A stretch of DNA of 64,000 nt, taken from DATJLY01 sp035604195. Lineage in GTDB: Bacteria > Pseudomonadota > Alphaproteobacteria > ATCC43930 > CGMCC-115725. Under the pieces are notes generated by a model. It was not told the DNA's origin, searched no databases, and worked only from the letters and a program-made list of their open reading frames with translations. The stretch lies in NCBI GenBank assembly GCA_035604195.1, contig DATNIY010000110.1, positions 1 through 64,000 on the forward strand. The letters run 5' to 3'. Positions 61,591 to 64,000 of this stretch are shown here, one piece after another. The translations under genes and the position numbers were made by a program. The stretch's first letter is position 1; every line of letters starts with the position of its first letter.

Positions 61591-63437
61591 AGGATCGCCG
61601 TCCGAGCTCGTCGCTTTCGAACAAACCCACGGAAGTCGGATTGTGGGGGGAGCTGAAGGCGCTCTCCGGCCTGTTTCCCTATCTCTGGCCGCGCGAATCC
61701 TGGGAGCTCCGGACGCGCGTGCTGGTCTCGATCGCGCTGCTGGTGGCGGCGAAGGGCATCAACGTCACCGTGCCGATGCTTTACAAACGCGCCGTCGATG
61801 CGCTGACGCCGGGCCATGCTGCGATCGTCATCGTCCCGGTGGCGCTGATCCTCGCCTATGGCGTGGCGCGCGTCTCGGCCCAGCTCTTCACCGAGCTGCG
61901 CGATGCGGTCTTCGCCAAGGTCGAGCAGAACGCGGTGCGCCGGGTGGCGCTCGCGACCTTCCGCCACCTGCACGCGCTAAGCCTGCGCTTTCACCTGGAG
62001 CGCCAAACCGGCGGCCTGTCGCGCGCCATCGAGCGCGGCATTCGCGGCACGGAATTCCTGCTCTCCTACCTGCTCTTCAATTTCGTGCCGACGATGTTCG
62101 AGATCCTGCTGGTCTGCGGGATTCTCTGGCGGCTTTACTCCGCCAGCTTCGCGCTGGTGACGCTCGTCACCATCCTCGCCTATGTCGGCTTCACCTTCTC
62201 GGTGACGGATTGGCGCATCAAGTTCCGGCGCGAGATGAACGCGCGCGACAGCGAGGCCAACACCAAGGCGATCGACAGCCTCCTCAACTTCGAGACCGTC
62301 AAATACTTCGCCAACGAGGAGCACGAGGCGCGGCGCTTCGACCAGGCGCTGCAGGCCTATGAGCGCGCCGCGGTCAAGAGCCAGACGACGCTGTCGGCCC
62401 TCAATATCGGTCAGGGCGTGATCATCGCATCGGGCCTCGTCGGCGTCATGCTGCTCGCCGGCGCCGGCGTCGCGCAGGGCAGCATGACGATCGGCGATTT
62501 CGTCCTCGTCAATTCCTATCTCGTGCAGCTCTACGCGCCCTTGAACGTGCTCGGCATGGTCTATCGCAACATCAAGCAGTCGCTGACCGATCTCGAATCG
62601 ATGTTCCGGCTGCTCAGGGTGCCGTCCGAGATCGCGGACAAGCCGGGCGCGCCGGCGCTCATAGCGCGGCGGGGCGAGATCGTCTTCGACCGGGTCTCGT
62701 TCCGCTATGACCCGCGCCGAGCGATTCTGCGCGAGGTTTCCTTCCGCGTGCCGCCCGGCGCGACGGTCGCAGTGGTGGGGCCCAGCGGCGCCGGCAAGTC
62801 GACCATCGCGCGGCTCTTGTTCCGTTTCTACGACGTCGATGAGGGTGCCATCCGCATCGATGGCGAGGACATCCGCGAGGTGACGCAAGACAGTTTGCGC
62901 CGCGCCATCGGCGTCGTGCCGCAGGACACCGTGCTGTTCAACGACAGCATTCGCTACAACATCGCCTATGGCTGGCCCGGCGCGAGCCAGGAGGAAATCG
63001 AAGAGGCGGCGCGGCTCGCGCGCATCCACGATTTCATCGCGGCGCTGCCCGACGGCTACAAGAGCCCGGTGGGCGAGCGCGGCCTCAAGCTCTCGGGCGG
63101 CGAGAAGCAGCGCGTCGCCATCGCCCGCGTCATCCTGAAGGCTCCGCGCATCCTCATCTTCGACGAGGCGACCTCGGCGCTCGATACCAAGACCGAGCGC
63201 GAGATCCAGGCGAGTCTCGAAGAGGTCTCGGTCGAGCGCACGACGCTCGTCATCGCGCATCGGCTCTCGACCGTGGTCGGCGCGGACGAGATTCTGGTGC
63301 TCGACGATGGCCGCATCGTCGAACGCGGCAATCACGCGAGCCTGCTCGCCAGGGACGGCTTCTACGCCGCCATGTGGGCGCGGCAACAGGAGGCTCAGGA
63401 GCGCGCCGCCGCGCTTGCGGCGGTGGCGGCGGATTAG
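61587..63437 (+). CDS. Atm1/HMT-type ABC exporter (fused permease-ATPase)
   Basis: The 616-residue half-transporter has about six membrane helices (1-330) and a C-terminal ATPase with Walker A GPSGAGKSTIARLL, Q-loop VVPQDTVLFNDSI, signature LSGGEKQRVAIAR, Walker B ILIFDEATSALD and H-loop VIAHRLSTV. The loop motif SLLNFETVKYFANEEHEARR identifies the Atm1/ABCB7 branch, which exports glutathione conjugates or persulfides for iron-sulfur and metal homeostasis. It starts at GTG 61587, overlapping the MFS stop by 4 bases. MeaB follows 11 bases later. Confidence 0.94.
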   Translation: MKDRRPSSSLSNKPTEVGLWGELKALSGLFPYLWPRESWELRTRVLVSIALLVAAKGINVTVPMLYKRAVDALTPGHAAIVIVPVALILAYGVARVSAQLFTELRDAVFAKVEQNAVRRVALATFRHLHALSLRFHLERQTGGLSRAIERGIRGTEFLLSYLLFNFVPTMFEILLVCGILWRLYSASFALVTLVTILAYVGFTFSVTDWRIKFRREMNARDSEANTKAIDSLLNFETVKYFANEEHEARRFDQALQAYERAAVKSQTTLSALNIGQGVIIASGLVGVMLLAGAGVAQGSMTIGDFVLVNSYLVQLYAPLNVLGMVYRNIKQSLTDLESMFRLLRVPSEIADKPGAPALIARRGEIVFDRVSFRYDPRRAILREVSFRVPPGATVAVVGPSGAGKSTIARLLFRFYDVDEGAIRIDGEDIREVTQDSLRRAIGVVPQDTVLFNDSIRYNIAYGWPGASQEEIEEAARLARIHDFIAALPDGYKSPVGERGLKLSGGEKQRVAIARVILKAPRILIFDEATSALDTKTEREIQASLEEVSVERTTLVIAHRLSTVVGADEILVLDDGRIVERGNHASLLARDGFYAAMWARQQEAQERAAALAAVAAD

Positions 63438-63448
63438 AGCGGAGCGCC

Positions 63449-64000
63449 ATGGCGGCAGCGCTGGAGGATGTCGCGCGGCTCGCCGCCGGTCTCGCGCGCG
63501 GCAACCGGCGCGCGCTCGCCCGCGCCATCACGATTGCCGAATCGACACGGGCCGATCACCGCCTCCTCGCCGAGGAGCTCTTGGGCGCCGTGCTGCCGGC
63601 CGCCGGGAACGCGCTCAGATTGGGCATTTCCGGCGCGCCTGGCGTCGGCAAATCGACCTTCATCGAGGCCTTCGGTCTCTTGGCGCTGGCGCGAGGCCGG
63701 CGCGTCGCGGTGCTGGCGGTCGATCCCACCTCGAAGCGCGGCGGCGGCTCGATCCTCGGCGACAAGACGCGCATGCCGGACCTCGCGCGCAGCGAGCGCG
63801 CCTTCATCCGCCCTTCGCCTGCCGGCCGCACCTTGGGCGGCGTCGCCCGGCGCACGCGCGAGGCGATCTGGCTCGCCGAGGCCGCCGGCTTCGATCTCGT
63901 CATCGTCGAGACCGTCGGCGTCGGCCAGTCCGAGACCGCCGTCGCCGACATGGTCGATCTGTTCCTTTTGCTGATTGCGCCCGGCGGCGGCGACGAGCTC
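63449..64000 (+). CDS. meaB: MeaB/ArgK-type GTPase, chaperone of methylmalonyl-CoA mutase (partial)
   Basis: The frame is open from ATG 63449 to the window end (184 codons), so the 3' part is missing. Motifs in order are the helical lead ALARAITIAESTRADHRLLA, G1/P-loop GISGAPGVGKSTFIEAFG, VLAVDPTSKRGGGSILGDKT, RPSPAGRTLGGVARRTREA and VIVETVGVGQSETAVADMVD, all hallmarks of the family. MeaB loads and protects the cobalamin of methylmalonyl-CoA mutase. The mutase gene (53097-55244) is 8 kb upstream on the same strand. It begins 11 bases after the ABC exporter stop. Confidence 0.94.
   Translation, partial: MAAALEDVARLAAGLARGNRRALARAITIAESTRADHRLLAEELLGAVLPAAGNALRLGISGAPGVGKSTFIEAFGLLALARGRRVAVLAVDPTSKRGGGSILGDKTRMPDLARSERAFIRPSPAGRTLGGVARRTREAIWLAEAAGFDLVIVETVGVGQSETAVADMVDLFLLLIAPGGGDEL

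Noticed and set aside
63468..63974. 168-codon plus-strand frame at the window end
   Set aside because: The true gene here is meaB in another frame from ATG 63449, with P-loop and all family motifs; it has no stop because the window ends.

Overview
The window looks like a GC-rich chromosomal segment of an alphaproteobacterium, most likely a soil or plant-associated member of Rhodospirillales, Reyranellales or a related order. This rests on homospermidine synthase, the Usg protein, the siroheme / DUF2849 / CysI / DUF934 sulfite-reduction block, a CIRCE-controlled groESL, vitamin-B12-dependent methylmalonyl-CoA mutase and an Atm1-type ABC exporter. The assignment is an inference from gene content and not a phylogenetic placement. 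I noticed no rRNA, tRNA, CRISPR array, recognisable transposase or prophage gene.

Layout. 1-3766: a duplicated LysR regulator plus the tail of a trypsin-like protein. The first copy is cut by the window edge, and the two copies are separated by a 903-bp unique segment between 17-bp direct repeats. 3949-8749: single housekeeping genes (ArfB, periplasmic binding protein, flavin reductase, HU, hydrolase, SIMPL protein). 8929-22905: an oxalate catabolism cluster. An OxlT-type carrier faces a long minus-strand operon that reads GntR regulator, oxc, frc, ADP-forming acyl-CoA synthetase, sucC, sucD, fused formate dehydrogenase beta/gamma, formate dehydrogenase alpha. Together these would import oxalate, activate it to oxalyl-CoA, decarboxylate it to formyl-CoA, release formate and oxidise it to CO2 with NADH formation. 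22999-25700: homospermidine synthase, an EVE protein and a methyltransferase. 25908-29892: assimilatory sulfite reduction with a peroxiredoxin inside.

30128-35418: ThpR and an arylesterase diverging from a YbbA/YbbP transporter pair (the E. coli tesA-ybbAP arrangement), then a Bax-inhibitor-1 family protein. 35479-43305: cell wall (L,D-transpeptidase and a DUF882 M15-like protein), stress and regulatory genes. 43392-47238: a DinG/XPD-like helicase translationally coupled to two half-size chromate transporter genes. 47340-53029: a DHA2 efflux pump, a TerB-like protein, groESL with CIRCE and a sigma-70 promoter, usg and ctaA.

53097-64000: methylmalonyl-CoA mutase and its chaperone MeaB (cut by the window end) flank an 8-kb block. 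That block holds an ECF sigma / zinc anti-sigma pair, a divergent metallophosphoesterase-cupredoxin operon and two small secreted paralogs of unknown function. I find a shared -35-like motif, G(G/C)GAATAAA, in front of the sigma gene, the phosphoesterase operon and one of the small secreted genes. This suggests a local ECF regulon, which together with the paired secreted proteins is the part of the window least explained by known systems.
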